From contig RDXM01000107.1 of the NCBI GenBank assembly GCA_004292595.1, forward strand, positions 1 through 64,000: a stretch of 64,000 nucleotides of DNA, written 5' to 3'. Origin of the DNA: Candidatus Kapaibacterium sp. (lineage in GTDB: Bacteria; Bacteroidota; Ignavibacteria; Kapaibacteriales; UBA4661). Positions 54,901-64,000 of the stretch are shown piece by piece. The notes beneath the pieces were generated by a model. It saw nothing but the letters and a program-made list of their open reading frames with translations, made no database searches and was not told the DNA's origin. Within the stretch, counting starts at the first letter, position 1. Every line of letters starts with the position of its first letter. The translations under genes and the position numbers were made by a program.

Positions 54901-55792
54901 CTTCGCTGAGTTCGACGTAAAAGAGCAATGTGTTGAGGATGCTCACACGATGGACTTACTGCGCCGCCTCATTCAGGGCTATAAGCACAAACTCGCTATC
55001 ATCAAGGACGATATTCGCATTGAGCGTCAGAAAGTCGTTACGGGCGATGAGTTGCAGCCAGGTATTATGAAAATGGCGAAAGTGTATGTTGCGAAAAAGC
55101 GCAAGCTCCAAGTCGGTGATAAAATGGCTGGTCGTCACGGAAACAAGGGCATTGTGGCGAATATCGTTCCGCAAGAAGATATGCCGTTTATGCCAGACGG
55201 AACTCCAATGGACATCGTTCTGAACCCGCTTGGCGTACCGTCGCGTATGAACTTGGGTCAGCTCTACGAAACCGCGCTCGGCTGGGCGGCAATGAAGCTC
55301 GGCGACAAATTTGCTTCGCCAATTTTCGACGGCGCGTCTTGGGACGAAGTCGGCGAATACTTGGAAAAAGCAGGTTTGCCACGCGACGGAAAAACAGTCT
55401 TGTACGACGGACGCACAGGTGAAACCTTCGACAACCGCGTAACAGTCGGCGTGATTTATATGCTGAAACTCTCGCACTTGGTGGACGACAAAATCCACGC
55501 GCGCTCAATTGGACCATACTCGCTCATTACGCAGCAGCCTTTGGGCGGTAAAGCGCAATTCGGCGGTCAGCGTTTCGGTGAGATGGAGGTGTGGGCGTTG
55601 GAAGCATATGGCGCAGCGCACACGCTTCAGGAAATTCTCACGTTGAAATCCGACGACGTACAAGGTCGCGCAAAGGCATATGAGGCAGTTGTAAAAGGCG
55701 AAAACCTTCCGCAACCGCACTTGCCAGAATCCTTCAACGTTCTTATTCGTGAGTTGCAGGGCTTGGCGTTGGAAGTGCGCGTGGAGGAGTAA
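51953..55792 (+). CDS. rpoB: DNA-directed RNA polymerase subunit beta
   Basis: A 1279-residue core polymerase subunit of normal length for the phylum. Identifying stretches are [19 protein letters not shown] in the rifampicin region, [20 protein letters not shown], and [19 protein letters not shown] near the active site. The start is probably TTG 51953, which has GGGAGG (51942-51947) five bases ahead; ATG 51962 is too far from it. rplJ-rplL are not upstream, where rlpA stands instead. rpoC is not adjacent but 1.43 kb downstream, after three small genes. Confidence 0.97.
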   Translation: [1279 protein letters not shown]

Positions 55793-55811
55793 ATTTTTAG
55801 TGTTCAATGAT

Positions 55812-55853
55812 TGAGTGTTGAGTTTTGAATGTGTTTTTCAGGCTCAACACTCA
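55812..55853 (+). terminator. Hairpin just after rpoB
   Basis: TGAGTGTTGAG (55812-55822) and CTCAACACTCA (55843-55853) form an 11-bp stem with a 20-base loop, 20 bp after the rpoB stop. No T-run follows, so partial attenuation or RNA processing is likelier than full termination, given that rpoC lies downstream. Confidence 0.5.
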
Positions 55854-55882
55854 TTGTTGTTCATAGTTCATCAGGCAAAACA

Positions 55883-56089
55883 ATGAAAATCATCAACGTA
55901 GATAGCGAGATAATGAGCGGAACACCCGTCTTTAACGGCACTCGTGTACCGCTTCAGAACTTGTTTGATTATCTCGAAACAGGTGATTCGATTGAGAAAT
56001 TTTTGGAAGATTTTCCTTCGGTTCGGCGTGAGCAGGTTGTTGGGCTTTTGGAGATTTCGCAGGAAAGTATTGCCGAAATACTAAACTAA
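55883..56089 (+). CDS. DUF433 protein (antitoxin-like)
   Basis: A 68-residue cytoplasmic protein. The DUF433 hallmarks are visible: IMSGTPVFNGTRVPLQNLFDYL and FLEDFPSVRREQVVGLL, followed by a short helix. The family has a helix-turn-helix fold and is often the antitoxin half of a pair with a PIN-like DUF5615 toxin. No such toxin is next to it: the following gene is an exported barrel. ATG 55883 is used; the frame is open from 55829. It lies between rpoB and rpoC on the same strand. Confidence 0.85.
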   Translation: MKIINVDSEIMSGTPVFNGTRVPLQNLFDYLETGDSIEKFLEDFPSVRREQVVGLLEISQESIAEILN

Positions 56090-56098
56090 TGAGGTCTT

Positions 56099-56665
56099 AT
56101 GCGCTACGTTCTTTGTCATATTGTGTTGTTATGCGCCTTCGCGCTTGGTGTGCTGGCGCAGGAAGCGCAGAAAGACTCGGTGCCGCAAGCATCGGAAATA
56201 CGCACTGCCAACAACAACTTTTTTCTTGAAGCAGGCGGGAATGCAATCGCGTATTCGCTCAATTACGAGCGCATCATGGGCAATCACTTTGTTTTGCGCG
56301 GCGGGCTGAGTTTTTTGCCCGTACAAAGCGCAGAGTTCCGCTACCTTGCGATATTGCCCGTGTCGGTTTCATACCTGATTGGTTCAACGCATTATCTTGA
56401 ACTTGGCTTGGGAACTATGTTTGCAAGCTACAACGGTACTGAAGCACGCTGGCAATACAATCGTGGAAGTGCGATAGATATTTCGGCTGAAGTTACGGGC
56501 ACTCCCAAGTTTGCTATTTCCCCTTTTCCGATTGCCATCCCAATCATTGGTTATCGGTGGCATCCTCTCGGAGGCGGCTTAAACGCTCGAATAGCATTTA
56601 CGCCACTTGTGAGCTTTCTTGGAATACTTCCATTTGGTGGTATCAGCCTTGGTTGGAGCTTTTAA
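56099..56665 (+). CDS. Small outer-membrane beta-barrel protein
   Basis: A 188-residue exported protein. The signal peptide ends at VLAQ (about residue 20). The mature part has about eight alternating strands (FFLEAGGNAIAYSLNYERIM, FVLRGGLSFLPV, YLELGLGTMF) and ends FGGISLGWSF with the aromatic terminus of outer-membrane barrels. I do not recognise a named family. It starts 10 bp after the DUF433 stop, so the two are probably cotranscribed. Confidence 0.7.
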   Translation: MRYVLCHIVLLCAFALGVLAQEAQKDSVPQASEIRTANNNFFLEAGGNAIAYSLNYERIMGNHFVLRGGLSFLPVQSAEFRYLAILPVSVSYLIGSTHYLELGLGTMFASYNGTEARWQYNRGSAIDISAEVTGTPKFAISPFPIAIPIIGYRWHPLGGGLNARIAFTPLVSFLGILPFGGISLGWSF

Positions 56666-56734
56666 GCAAGTGTTTTGACGGTATTTCAGCACATCTGACT
56701 ATCACAAAGCATTACAGTAAAACACTTTAGAGCT

Positions 56735-57151
56735 ATGGGACGAACATATCAAACGGCAACTATTGAAAATTTCAACGACATGGCGAAAGTTGTTGAAGGA
56801 ATACTCACGCCTGACAAAGTACGCTCTTTAGAAGTTGATTTTTTTGTCGATACTGGCGCAGCTATGCTCTGCTTACCTCAAAAAAACATTAAGCAGCTAG
56901 GCTTGCTCAAGATGCGTAGTATGCGGACGCGCACTGCAAACGGCGTGATAGATGCTGATGTGTACAGCCCCGTTCGCATCAAGGTTCTAGATCGAGAAGC
57001 TATCACCGAAGTAATGGCAATTTCCGACGAAACACCGCCGTTACTGGGTTATCTGCCGCTTGAAATGCTCGTTTTGGTCGTTAGTCCAACTGAGCAAAAA
57101 CTTATCGGCGACCCATTTCATGGCGGGAAGTATATGATAGATATGTTTTAA
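56735..57151 (+). CDS. Retropepsin-like aspartyl protease family protein
   Basis: A 138-residue cytoplasmic protein of the clan AA aspartic protease type. The catalytic loop reads FFVDTGAAMLCLP (Asp-Thr-Gly, about residues 38-50), and the hydrophobic second loop of the fold is LLGYLPLEML. One domain is present, so it would act as a dimer, as in retropepsins. The substrate is unknown. It stands 73 bp upstream of rpoC in the same direction, the last of three genes interposed between rpoB and rpoC. Confidence 0.8.
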   Translation: MGRTYQTATIENFNDMAKVVEGILTPDKVRSLEVDFFVDTGAAMLCLPQKNIKQLGLLKMRSMRTRTANGVIDADVYSPVRIKVLDREAITEVMAISDETPPLLGYLPLEMLVLVVSPTEQKLIGDPFHGGKYMIDMF

Positions 57152-57224
57152 TCAAACATTCCTATCGCATTAACACACGAACAATCACAATTTCCAATTT
57201 CAAACAAGCAGAGGCATACCCATT

Positions 57225-60200
57225 ATGCAATCACGCTCCATTCCTCGTAAAGGCTTTTCGCGTGTTTCTATTCGCATTGCATCATCCGACGAGATTTTGC
57301 ACTGGTCGAAAGGCGAAGTTACCAAGCCCGAAACGATTAATTACCGCTCGTTCCGTCCAGAAAAAGACGGTCTTTTTTGCGAGAAGATTTTCGGTCCCGT
57401 GCGGGACTGGGAATGCGCTTGCGGTAAGTACAAACGCATTCGTTACAAAGGTATCGTGTGCGACCGTTGCGGCGTAGAAGTTACCCAGAAATCTGTTCGC
57501 CGCGAACGCATGGGGCATATCACGCTTGCCGTGCCTGTCGTTCACGTGTGGTTCTTGCGCTCTCAGCCCAGCAAAATTGCGGCTGTTATCGGCTTGCCCG
57601 CGAAAGACGTTGAGCGCATCGTGTATTACGAATCCTACATCGTTGTTCAGCCAGGAAACACTGGTTTGCAAGTGAAAGACTTGCTCACTGAAGAAGAGTA
57701 CTTGCGCATCATGGATTCCTTGAAGCCTGAAGAGCGTAGTTTGGACGATGACGATCCGAAAAAATTTATCGCGCTCATTGGCGGCGAAGCGGTGAAAGAA
57801 CTTCTGAAGCGCGTCGATCCAGAAAAAGATGCTGGCGTTCTCCGTGCAATGGTTAAAGAAGAAACATCGCAGCAGAAAAAAGCTGACCAGTTGAAGCGTC
57901 TTCGTATCTTGGAAGCATTCCGCGACAGAGGCGACGGACGCTTGCCAAACGACCCATCCTGGATGGTGCTGGACGTTGTTCCCGTGATCCCACCAGAACT
58001 TCGCCCGCTTGTGCCGCTTGAGGGTGGCCGGTTTGCAACGTCGGACTTGAACGACTTGTATCGCCGCGTGATTATCCGCAACAACCGTTTGAAGCGTCTT
58101 ATCGACATCAAAGCTCCCGAAGTAATTTTGCGCAACGAAAAGCGTATGCTTCAGGAGGCAGTTGATTCCTTGTTCGACAACAGTCGTCGCTCTACAGCCC
58201 GCGCAGAATCTCAGCGTACGCTCAAATCTCTTTCCGATATGTTGAAAGGGAAAACTGGACGTTTCCGCCAGAACTTGCTTGGAAAGCGCGTGGATTATTC
58301 TGGTCGTTCGGTTATCGTTGTTGGTCCGACGCTGAAAATTTGGGAATGCGGTCTGCCGAAAGATATGGCGGTGGAACTCTTCAAGCCGTTTATTATTCGC
58401 AAATTGATTGAGCGCGGGCACGTGAAAACTGTAAAAAGCGCGAAGAAAATGGTGGAACGCAAAACGACCGAAGTATGGGACATCTTGGAGCAGGTAATTC
58501 AAGGACACCCTGTCCTCTTGAACCGCGCTCCAACGCTGCACCGCTTGGGTATTCAAGCATTCCAGCCGCGCCTTATTGAAGGTAAAGCTATTCGCTTGCA
58601 CCCGCTCGTGTGTACGGCGTTCAACGCGGACTTCGACGGCGACCAAATGGCTGTCCACGTGCCACTTTCGCACGAAGCCCAGTTGGAATCAATTTTGCTC
58701 ATGCTTGCCTCGCACAACATTTTGCACACGCAAAACGGCGCACCAATTACCGTACCGTCGCAGGACATGGTCTTGGGTTGCTATTATTTGACAAAAATGC
58801 GCCGCTCGACCGAAGAAGAGAAAATCAAAGGCGAAGGCATGATGTTCTACGGCGCGGAAGACGTGATTATGGCATTCAACAATGGCGTTGCCGAAATGCA
58901 CGCCAAAGTGAAAGTCCGCTTGGATGGTCAAATGGTAGAAACCACCGTTGGTCGCGTAATTTTCAATCAAATTGTTCCGCACGAAGTGGGCTATTTGAAC
59001 GAGGCGTTGGGCAAGGGTCGTTTGCGCCAAATCATCGGTCTCTGCTTCCAAAAAGCGGGCATGGCAAAAACGGTTGATTTCTTGGATGACTTGAAAGAAG
59101 CGGGCTTCCGCGCTGCTACACGCGGCGGTTTGTCGGTGAGCATTCAGGATTTGATTATCCCTGAAGAAAAGAACAAGCTCATTGATGCGTCGCAGATTGA
59201 AGTAGATAAAATTGAAAGCTATTATCAAGCGGGCGTGATTACAAGCGGCGAACGATACAACAAAATTGTTGATATTTGGTCGTCGGCTACAAACCGCATC
59301 GCTGATAAACTCTACAACGAACTTCAAAAGCACAAGCAAGGTTTCAACACCTTCTGGATGATGATGGATTCGCAAGCGCGTGGCTCGAAAGAGCAGATTC
59401 GCCAGCTTGCGGGTATGCGCGGACTTATGGCGAAACCGAAAAAATCCGTAACGGGTTCGACGGGCGAATTGATTGAAAACCCGATTATTGCGAACTTCAA
59501 AGAAGGTCTTTCGATTTTGGAATACTTCATCTCCACGCACGGTGCGCGTAAGGGACTTGCCGATACCGCGCTTAAAACGGCGGATGCAGGCTACCTCACA
59601 CGCCGCTTGCACGACGTTGCGCAGGACGTGATTATTTCCGAAGACGATTGCGGTACGATTCGCGGTATGGAGCTTCGCGCCTTGAAAGACGGCGAAGAAG
59701 TGAAAGAATCGCTCTACGAGCGCATTCTTGGTCGTGTGTCGCTGATGGAAATCACCGACCCGCTTACGGGCGAAGTGCTTGCGAAAAAAGGTGAGTTGCT
59801 CGATGAAAGCGTTTCACGCAAAATTGAAGATACAGCCATCGAAAGCGTGTTTGTGCGCTCGGTGTTGTCGTGCGAATCGCGTCAAGGTATTTGCGCGAAA
59901 TGCTACGGTCGCAACCTCGCAACGGCGCGGCTTGTCGATACAGGCGAGGCTGTTGGTACGATTGCAGCGCAGTCAATCGGCGAGCCAGGTACGCAGCTGA
60001 CGCTCCGCACCTTCCACACAGGCGGTACGGCATCGCTTATCACGGCGCAATCGAACATCACGGCGAAATTCGACGGTGTGATTCAATTCGACCGCGTAAA
60101 GACCGTCAATGCTGAGATTGAGGACGATTCGGGCATGGCAGTTCGCAAAGAATTGGTTGTGAATCGTGGAGGTATTATCAATGTGATTGAACCAGATTCT

Positions 60201-61556
60201 AACCGCACTCTCACCAAGTACGAAGCCATGTACGGCGCGGATTTGCGTGTACAAGACGGTCAAATGGTGAAAAAAGGCGAACTCATTTACGAGTGGGACC
60301 CGTACAATGCCGTGATTATTACCGAAAAAGAAGGCTACGTGCGCTACCGCGACATGATTGACAACGTTACCTTCCGCGAGGAAATTGACGAGCAAACTGG
60401 GCACATCACCAAAACCATCATGGACTCGCGCGACCGCACGAAATCGCCAATGATTGTGATTGTGGATGAAAAAGGTACGGAGTTGAAATCGTACAGCTTG
60501 CCAGGAAACGCGCAGCTTACGGTGGATGAAAACGAATACCTTACCGTCGGTATGTCGGTGGCAAAAATCCCACGTGATTCGGGCAAAACCCGCGATATTA
60601 CGGGCGGTTTGCCGCGTGTAACGGAGCTGTTCGAGGCACGTTCACCGCAGAAATCTGCCGTTGTTTCCGAGATTGACGGAACGGTTGTGTTTGACAGCAA
60701 AATGAAGCGTGGTGCGCGTGTTATTCGCGTTGTCAGCTTCGATGGTCAAACTGAAAAATCGTATCCGATTTCGCTCAACAAATACGTTCTCGTGCAAGAC
60801 GGCGACACGGTTCGCGCAGGCGACCGCCTCACAGACGGCTCGATTGACCCGCATGACATCTTGCGTATCAAAGGTCCGTCGGCGGTGCAGGAATACCTTG
60901 TGAATGAGATTCAAGAGGTGTACCGTATGCAGGGCGTGAAGTTGAACGATAAGCACATCGAGGTAATTGTGCGCCAAATGTTGCAGAAGAGCCGCGTAAT
61001 GGATCCAGGTGATTCGCAATTCTTGGAAGGCGACCAAATTGACCGTATCAAGTTCTTGGACGAAGCGGAACGCATCAAGGAATTGGTCGTGGTTACGGAC
61101 AAGGGCGATACGAAGTTCAGCGAGCATCAGATTGTTGGCAAAAAACGCTTCCGCGAGGTGAATACCGAGTTGAAGAAAAAAGACAAAGCCCTTGCGGTGT
61201 CTCGCTCTGCCGAGCCAGCGATTGCCGAGCCAGTCTTGCTTGGAATTACGCAAGCGGCATTGAACACCGAGAGCTTTATTTCGGCGGCTTCGTTCCAAGA
61301 AACTACGCGCGTTTTGACCGAAGCTGCTATTGCTGCGAAGGTTGATAATCTCGTTGGTTTGAAGGAAAACATCATTTTGGGTCAGCTCATTCCCGCAGGA
61401 ACAGGCTTGCGCCGTTGCCAAGATATTGTCATTCAAACCGAAATCGGCAATATCTTCGACCACGACGAATACTCACTTTCTTTGCCAGAGCGTCTTATGC
61501 CAGCTCCACCGCCACCGCCAACGAAAGGTCGTCGTAAAAAATCAGAAGTTGCCTAA
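57225..61556 (+). CDS. rpoC: DNA-directed RNA polymerase subunit beta'
   Basis: A 1443-residue catalytic polymerase subunit. The zinc ribbon is [20 protein letters not shown] (about residues 66-85). The active-site metal triad NADFDGDQM is near residue 467. The second zinc site ([14 protein letters not shown]) and the C-terminal [18 protein letters not shown] are intact. The tail ends in a Pro/Lys run ([16 protein letters not shown]). The leader has no strong Shine-Dalgarno; a putative AG-rich stretch, AAGCAGAGG, lies about 15 bp before ATG 57225. It ends at a strong bidirectional terminator. Confidence 0.97.
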   Translation: MQSRSIPRKGFSRVSIRIASSDEILHWSKGEVTKPETINYRSFRPEKDGLFCEKIFGPVRDWECACGKYKRIRYKGIVCDRCGVEVTQKSVRRERMGHITLAVPVVHVWFLRSQPSKIAAVIGLPAKDVERIVYYESYIVVQPGNTGLQVKDLLTEEEYLRIMDSLKPEERSLDDDDPKKFIALIGGEAVKELLKRVDPEKDAGVLRAMVKEETSQQKKADQLKRLRILEAFRDRGDGRLPNDPSWMVLDVVPVIPPELRPLVPLEGGRFATSDLNDLYRRVIIRNNRLKRLIDIKAPEVILRNEKRMLQEAVDSLFDNSRRSTARAESQRTLKSLSDMLKGKTGRFRQNLLGKRVDYSGRSVIVVGPTLKIWECGLPKDMAVELFKPFIIRKLIERGHVKTVKSAKKMVERKTTEVWDILEQVIQGHPVLLNRAPTLHRLGIQAFQPRLIEGKAIRLHPLVCTAFNADFDGDQMAVHVPLSHEAQLESILLMLASHNILHTQNGAPITVPSQDMVLGCYYLTKMRRSTEEEKIKGEGMMFYGAEDVIMAFNNGVAEMHAKVKVRLDGQMVETTVGRVIFNQIVPHEVGYLNEALGKGRLRQIIGLCFQKAGMAKTVDFLDDLKEAGFRAATRGGLSVSIQDLIIPEEKNKLIDASQIEVDKIESYYQAGVITSGERYNKIVDIWSSATNRIADKLYNELQKHKQGFNTFWMMMDSQARGSKEQIRQLAGMRGLMAKPKKSVTGSTGELIENPIIANFKEGLSILEYFISTHGARKGLADTALKTADAGYLTRRLHDVAQDVIISEDDCGTIRGMELRALKDGEEVKESLYERILGRVSLMEITDPLTGEVLAKKGELLDESVSRKIEDTAIESVFVRSVLSCESRQGICAKCYGRNLATARLVDTGEAVGTIAAQSIGEPGTQLTLRTFHTGGTASLITAQSNITAKFDGVIQFDRVKTVNAEIEDDSGMAVRKELVVNRGGIINVIEPDSNRTLTKYEAMYGADLRVQDGQMVKKGELIYEWDPYNAVIITEKEGYVRYRDMIDNVTFREEIDEQTGHITKTIMDSRDRTKSPMIVIVDEKGTELKSYSLPGNAQLTVDENEYLTVGMSVAKIPRDSGKTRDITGGLPRVTELFEARSPQKSAVVSEIDGTVVFDSKMKRGARVIRVVSFDGQTEKSYPISLNKYVLVQDGDTVRAGDRLTDGSIDPHDILRIKGPSAVQEYLVNEIQEVYRMQGVKLNDKHIEVIVRQMLQKSRVMDPGDSQFLEGDQIDRIKFLDEAERIKELVVVTDKGDTKFSEHQIVGKKRFREVNTELKKKDKALAVSRSAEPAIAEPVLLGITQAALNTESFISAASFQETTRVLTEAAIAAKVDNLVGLKENIILGQLIPAGTGLRRCQDIVIQTEIGNIFDHDEYSLSLPERLMPAPPPPPTKGRRKKSEVA

Positions 61557-61588
61557 GGAATATATCTTCCTTGAGCGCAGACAATAAA

Positions 61589-61627
61589 AAGCCCCGCAAG
61601 AGCAGCAATAATGCGCTTGCGGGGCTT
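61589..61627 (+). terminator. Strong, probably bidirectional terminator after rpoC
   Basis: AAGCCCCGCAAG (61589-61600) pairs with CTTGCGGGGCTT (61616-61627), a 12-bp GC-rich stem with a 15-base loop. T-rich sequence follows on the plus strand and an A-run precedes the stem, so it can also stop the convergent SDR gene. Confidence 0.88.
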
Positions 61628-61676
61628 CTTTGTTGATAGCACTTGGTGATTTTTTTCGCCATTGGGAGCGCAGATT

Positions 61677-62408
61677 TCACAAATCTCCGTGCTGCGGACG
61701 CAAGACAAGTTCTTCTGGCATTATGCGGGGTGGAAGGCGAAGTGCGGCAAGCAGAGCTTCCGCAATATCGTCGGGCTGCATCATGCGTGGCTCAAATTCA
61801 GTGCGCGATTCCACACTCCAAATGTCCGTCGCCGTTGCACCAACAAGTAAATCAATAACTTTGATACCATCCTTACGCACCTCCTCGCGCAGCACACGGC
61901 TCATTGCCAAAAGACCTGCTTTGGAAGCCGCATACACACTTGCTCCTGCGAATGTCTTGACCGCTGCAACGGAATTGATATTGACAATCACACCAGAAGT
62001 ACGCCCACGCATAGCGGGCAAAACCGCTTGTGTACAAGCGATTGCGCCATGAAGATTTGTCCGGAGCATCGCCTCTGCGTCATCAAGCGAAAGCTCGGCA
62101 AATGGCGCAAATATCCCAATCCCAGCATTATTCACGAGAATATCTACCGCACCGTGCTGAAAAGCAATTTCCTTGTATGCCGCTTGAACACTCGTATTGG
62201 AGGTTACATCACACGGAACAATCGTGTATCGTGCTTCCGAGTGAAGGCTTGCAATGGTATTGGTGAGTGCGTCCTGCGAACGAGCCGAAAGAAGAAGATG
62301 CGCACCTGTTCGCGCAAGCACTTTCGCGCACGCCGCACCAATACCGCGACTTGCACCCGTTATCCATAGTGTGCTTTCGGCAAGATTGAGGGAAGAAGTG
62401 TTATTCAT
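61677..62408 (-). CDS. Short-chain dehydrogenase/reductase
   Basis: A 243-residue NAD(P)-dependent oxidoreductase of the classical SDR type. The cofactor loop is TGASRGIG (about residues 18-25), followed by NNAG and the catalytic Ser (INSVAAV) and Tyr-Lys pair (SVYAASKAG). The basic Arg after strand 2 (SARSQD) suggests NADPH. The substrate cannot be read. It is convergent with rpoC and 63 bp downstream of the kinase at the window end. Confidence 0.92.
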   Translation of the reverse strand: MNNTSSLNLAESTLWITGASRGIGAACAKVLARTGAHLLLSARSQDALTNTIASLHSEARYTIVPCDVTSNTSVQAAYKEIAFQHGAVDILVNNAGIGIFAPFAELSLDDAEAMLRTNLHGAIACTQAVLPAMRGRTSGVIVNINSVAAVKTFAGASVYAASKAGLLAMSRVLREEVRKDGIKVIDLLVGATATDIWSVESRTEFEPRMMQPDDIAEALLAALRLPPRIMPEELVLRPQHGDL

Positions 62409-62471
62409 AGAATTGATACAGTTGTGAAGATAATGAACACGGCATAAATATCGTACGTTTAGTTTGTACGG

Positions 62472-64000
62472 TTAGTCTGCTTGCGGCAATTCCACAATAA
62501 AGGTTGCTCCTGCTCCATACACGCTTTCACACCAGACCTCACCGTTCATTGAACTCACCATTTTTTTGACAATCGAAAGCCCTAAACCCGTTGATTGCTC
62601 GCCGTTTGTAGGCTTTGCCGAAAGGCGCATGAACTTCCCGAATAATTTCTTTTTATCGTCGTCAGACAAACCCGGACCTTCGTCCTGCACTTCAATCCGA
62701 ACACACGACGGCGAAGATTGAACAATTTCACTTTCATTTCCATTCCCGCCAAGCACCTTTTCATGTGGTGTCCAGGCTCTCTCGCCATAAATGCGCATCC
62801 ACACATTTTTGCCCGAAGGCGAGTATTTAATGGCATTGGAAACGATATTTTCTAAAATTTGCATGACGGCAGTTTGGTCGCCAAGGCAGTCCGCATCGGA
62901 GAAGCTGTCGAAATGTAGCTGTACGCCTTTGGCACCGGCTCGCGCTTCGTATTCTTCAAAGACCGAATACGCCGCAACTGAGATATTAAATGCCATGACG
63001 TTCAGCGTGATTGCGCCGCGCTCAATCGCATTCACGTTCAAAAGATTGCTGATAATCCGCGACATTTGGTCGGAGGAGGAAATAATTGTTGTGGTGAAGC
63101 GTTGGCGGTCGTGGTCGGAGACGCTTTGGTCGTGCATCAGCTGTGCCAAGAGCTTGATAGATAAAATTGGATTCTTGAGGTCGTGTGCGACAATCCCAAA
63201 AAATTCATTTTTCTCCGTGTTTAATTCCTCCAAATGCTCGTTTTTGCGAGCGATGACATCGTTTGCAAGCTCAAGTTCATTGTTTGTTTTTTGCAATTCC
63301 ACTGCTGCTTTTTGCTTAATCCGGTAGCCATTGGCAAGCAAAATCACCACCGCCGCAACCAGCACAAAACCGATGGCAAGAAACAAAAAGCGTTGATTCT
63401 GTAACTGAATTTTTTGCTCTTGCAGTTGTAAATCGCGTTGGCTTTTTTCGATAGAACGCTGCTTTTGCACGAGTTCGTACCGAGCTTCGGCGTTGGCAAG
63501 GCGTTTATCGCTTTGGTCATTGAAAATACTATCCTTGAGCTGATTATCAAGGCGAGCGTATTCGAGCGCGAGTTTGTAGTTGCCTTGTGCGGAGTAAAAA
63601 TCGGATAAACTAAAGTAACAGGCTTGCAGGAGCGAGCGCGAGCGTAGTTCTTGTGCGAGCGCGAGCGCGTTGTTGAGATATTTTTTTGCGTTGGTGTAGT
63701 CGTGCTGCCCGTTATAGACATTGGCAAGATTGATGTACAGTTCGCCAAGCCTGAGTTTATCGGGTGCGGAGGCTTCCAAAATGGTTTGCACTTTGAGTAA
63801 ATACGGCAATGCCTGCGCATAATACTCGCGCACAAGATAAATTGTCCCAATGCCGTTGAGCGCAGTAGCAATGCCCATTGTATTGTTCAATTCTTTCCAA
63901 ATGCCAAGTGCTTGTTCATAATTTTTGAGCGCAATCTCAACGCTATCCTGCTCGTCGTACACGAGGGCGATATTGCTCAACGTATTGGCAAAACCCTGCT
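62472..64000 (-). CDS. TPR-containing sensor histidine kinase (5' end outside window)
   Basis: At least 509 residues are in the window; the frame is open to base 64000, so the N-terminus lies beyond it. Tetratricopeptide repeats come first (for example ALPYLLKVQTILEASAPDK, ANVYNGQHDYTNAKKYLNNA). One membrane helix (AIGFVLVAAVVILLANGY), a coiled coil, HisKA with IVAHDLKNPILS, and an ATPase domain (ENIVSNAIKYSP, DEGPGLSDDDK) ending in STGLGLSIVKKM follow. The layout, TPRs and helix before a HisKA, is common in Bacteroidota. It shares the conserved tail of the other four kinases. Confidence 0.9.
   Translation of the reverse strand, partial: QGFANTLSNIALVYDEQDSVEIALKNYEQALGIWKELNNTMGIATALNGIGTIYLVREYYAQALPYLLKVQTILEASAPDKLRLGELYINLANVYNGQHDYTNAKKYLNNALALAQELRSRSLLQACYFSLSDFYSAQGNYKLALEYARLDNQLKDSIFNDQSDKRLANAEARYELVQKQRSIEKSQRDLQLQEQKIQLQNQRFLFLAIGFVLVAAVVILLANGYRIKQKAAVELQKTNNELELANDVIARKNEHLEELNTEKNEFFGIVAHDLKNPILSIKLLAQLMHDQSVSDHDRQRFTTTIISSSDQMSRIISNLLNVNAIERGAITLNVMAFNISVAAYSVFEEYEARAGAKGVQLHFDSFSDADCLGDQTAVMQILENIVSNAIKYSPSGKNVWMRIYGERAWTPHEKVLGGNGNESEIVQSSPSCVRIEVQDEGPGLSDDDKKKLFGKFMRLSAKPTNGEQSTGLGLSIVKKMVSSMNGEVWCESVYGAGATFIVELPQAD

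Noticed and set aside
57282-58673. 463-residue minus-strand reading frame in rpoC
   Set aside because: It is the reverse-strand shadow of strongly biased rpoC codons, with no motif; rpoC is intact.
59764-60404. Several overlapping reading frames on both strands in the rpoC C-terminal half
   Set aside because: All are antisense or out-of-frame shadows of rpoC.

Overview
The window looks like chromosome from a free-living bacterium of the Bacteroidota/Chlorobiota assemblage; a Kapabacteria- or Ignavibacteria-like lineage is my best guess (inference from gene content, no database search). The signs are a giant choice-of-anchor-D protein with a type IX secretion sorting domain (5870-9589), a HmuY-like lipoprotein (2075-2707), two Skp/OmpH chaperone genes, a hybrid-style propeller/Y_Y_Y sensor kinase (42580-46137), and promoter-like TAnnTTTG and TTTTGTATYTTG boxes. 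All genes look chromosomal. No rRNA or tRNA gene, CRISPR array or complete transposase gene was found.

Layout. 1-160: right end of what looks like an IS200/IS605-type element. 170-22230: mostly housekeeping genes in short mixed-strand groups: pyrG, HmuY-like lipoprotein, amino-acid permease, M16 peptidase, T9SS protein, orphan pstB, PAP2 enzyme, outer-membrane barrel, prfB (with a programmed +1 frameshift), two exported unknowns, acpS, argD, amidohydrolase, DUF2237, purK and tonB. 22736-32002: a co-directional signalling island of three histidine kinases, one receiver-adenylate cyclase and one metallo-beta-lactamase-fold hydrolase. 32046-42130: an unknown pair, thyX, a PAS-only protein, an FkbM methyltransferase, a PrsW-like protease, a biotin carrier, a flippase, an FAD oxidoreductase and an isolated nuoJ-nuoK pair. 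42580-46137: the propeller kinase. 46475-51217: ppa, anmK, two OmpH genes and rlpA. 51953-61556: rpoB and rpoC, unusually separated by three small genes. 61677-64000: an SDR and a fifth histidine kinase cut by the window edge.

The five kinases share an almost identical catalytic tail, and none has a receiver or DNA-binding partner here. The only receiver in the window sits on an adenylate cyclase next to a possible phosphodiesterase, so a many-sensor cAMP module is a plausible reading.

The intergenic regions are packed with small non-coding repeats that I group into five families: (A) about 122 bp elements with 15-bp inverted ends TAGGACTTTCGCACA; (B) 77-80 bp pairs of the hairpin module TAGTGGCACAGACATTC; (C) about 105 bp elements with TATACT ends and a GATGTAGTCCACC hairpin that flank kinase genes; (D) about 170-200 bp elements with TAACTGGTCAGGT ends; (E) a 20-bp perfect palindrome. 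Families A and B reuse the same hairpin module in opposite arrangements, as REP/BIME elements do. A second recurrent theme is short perfect tandem duplications sitting exactly on start or stop codons.
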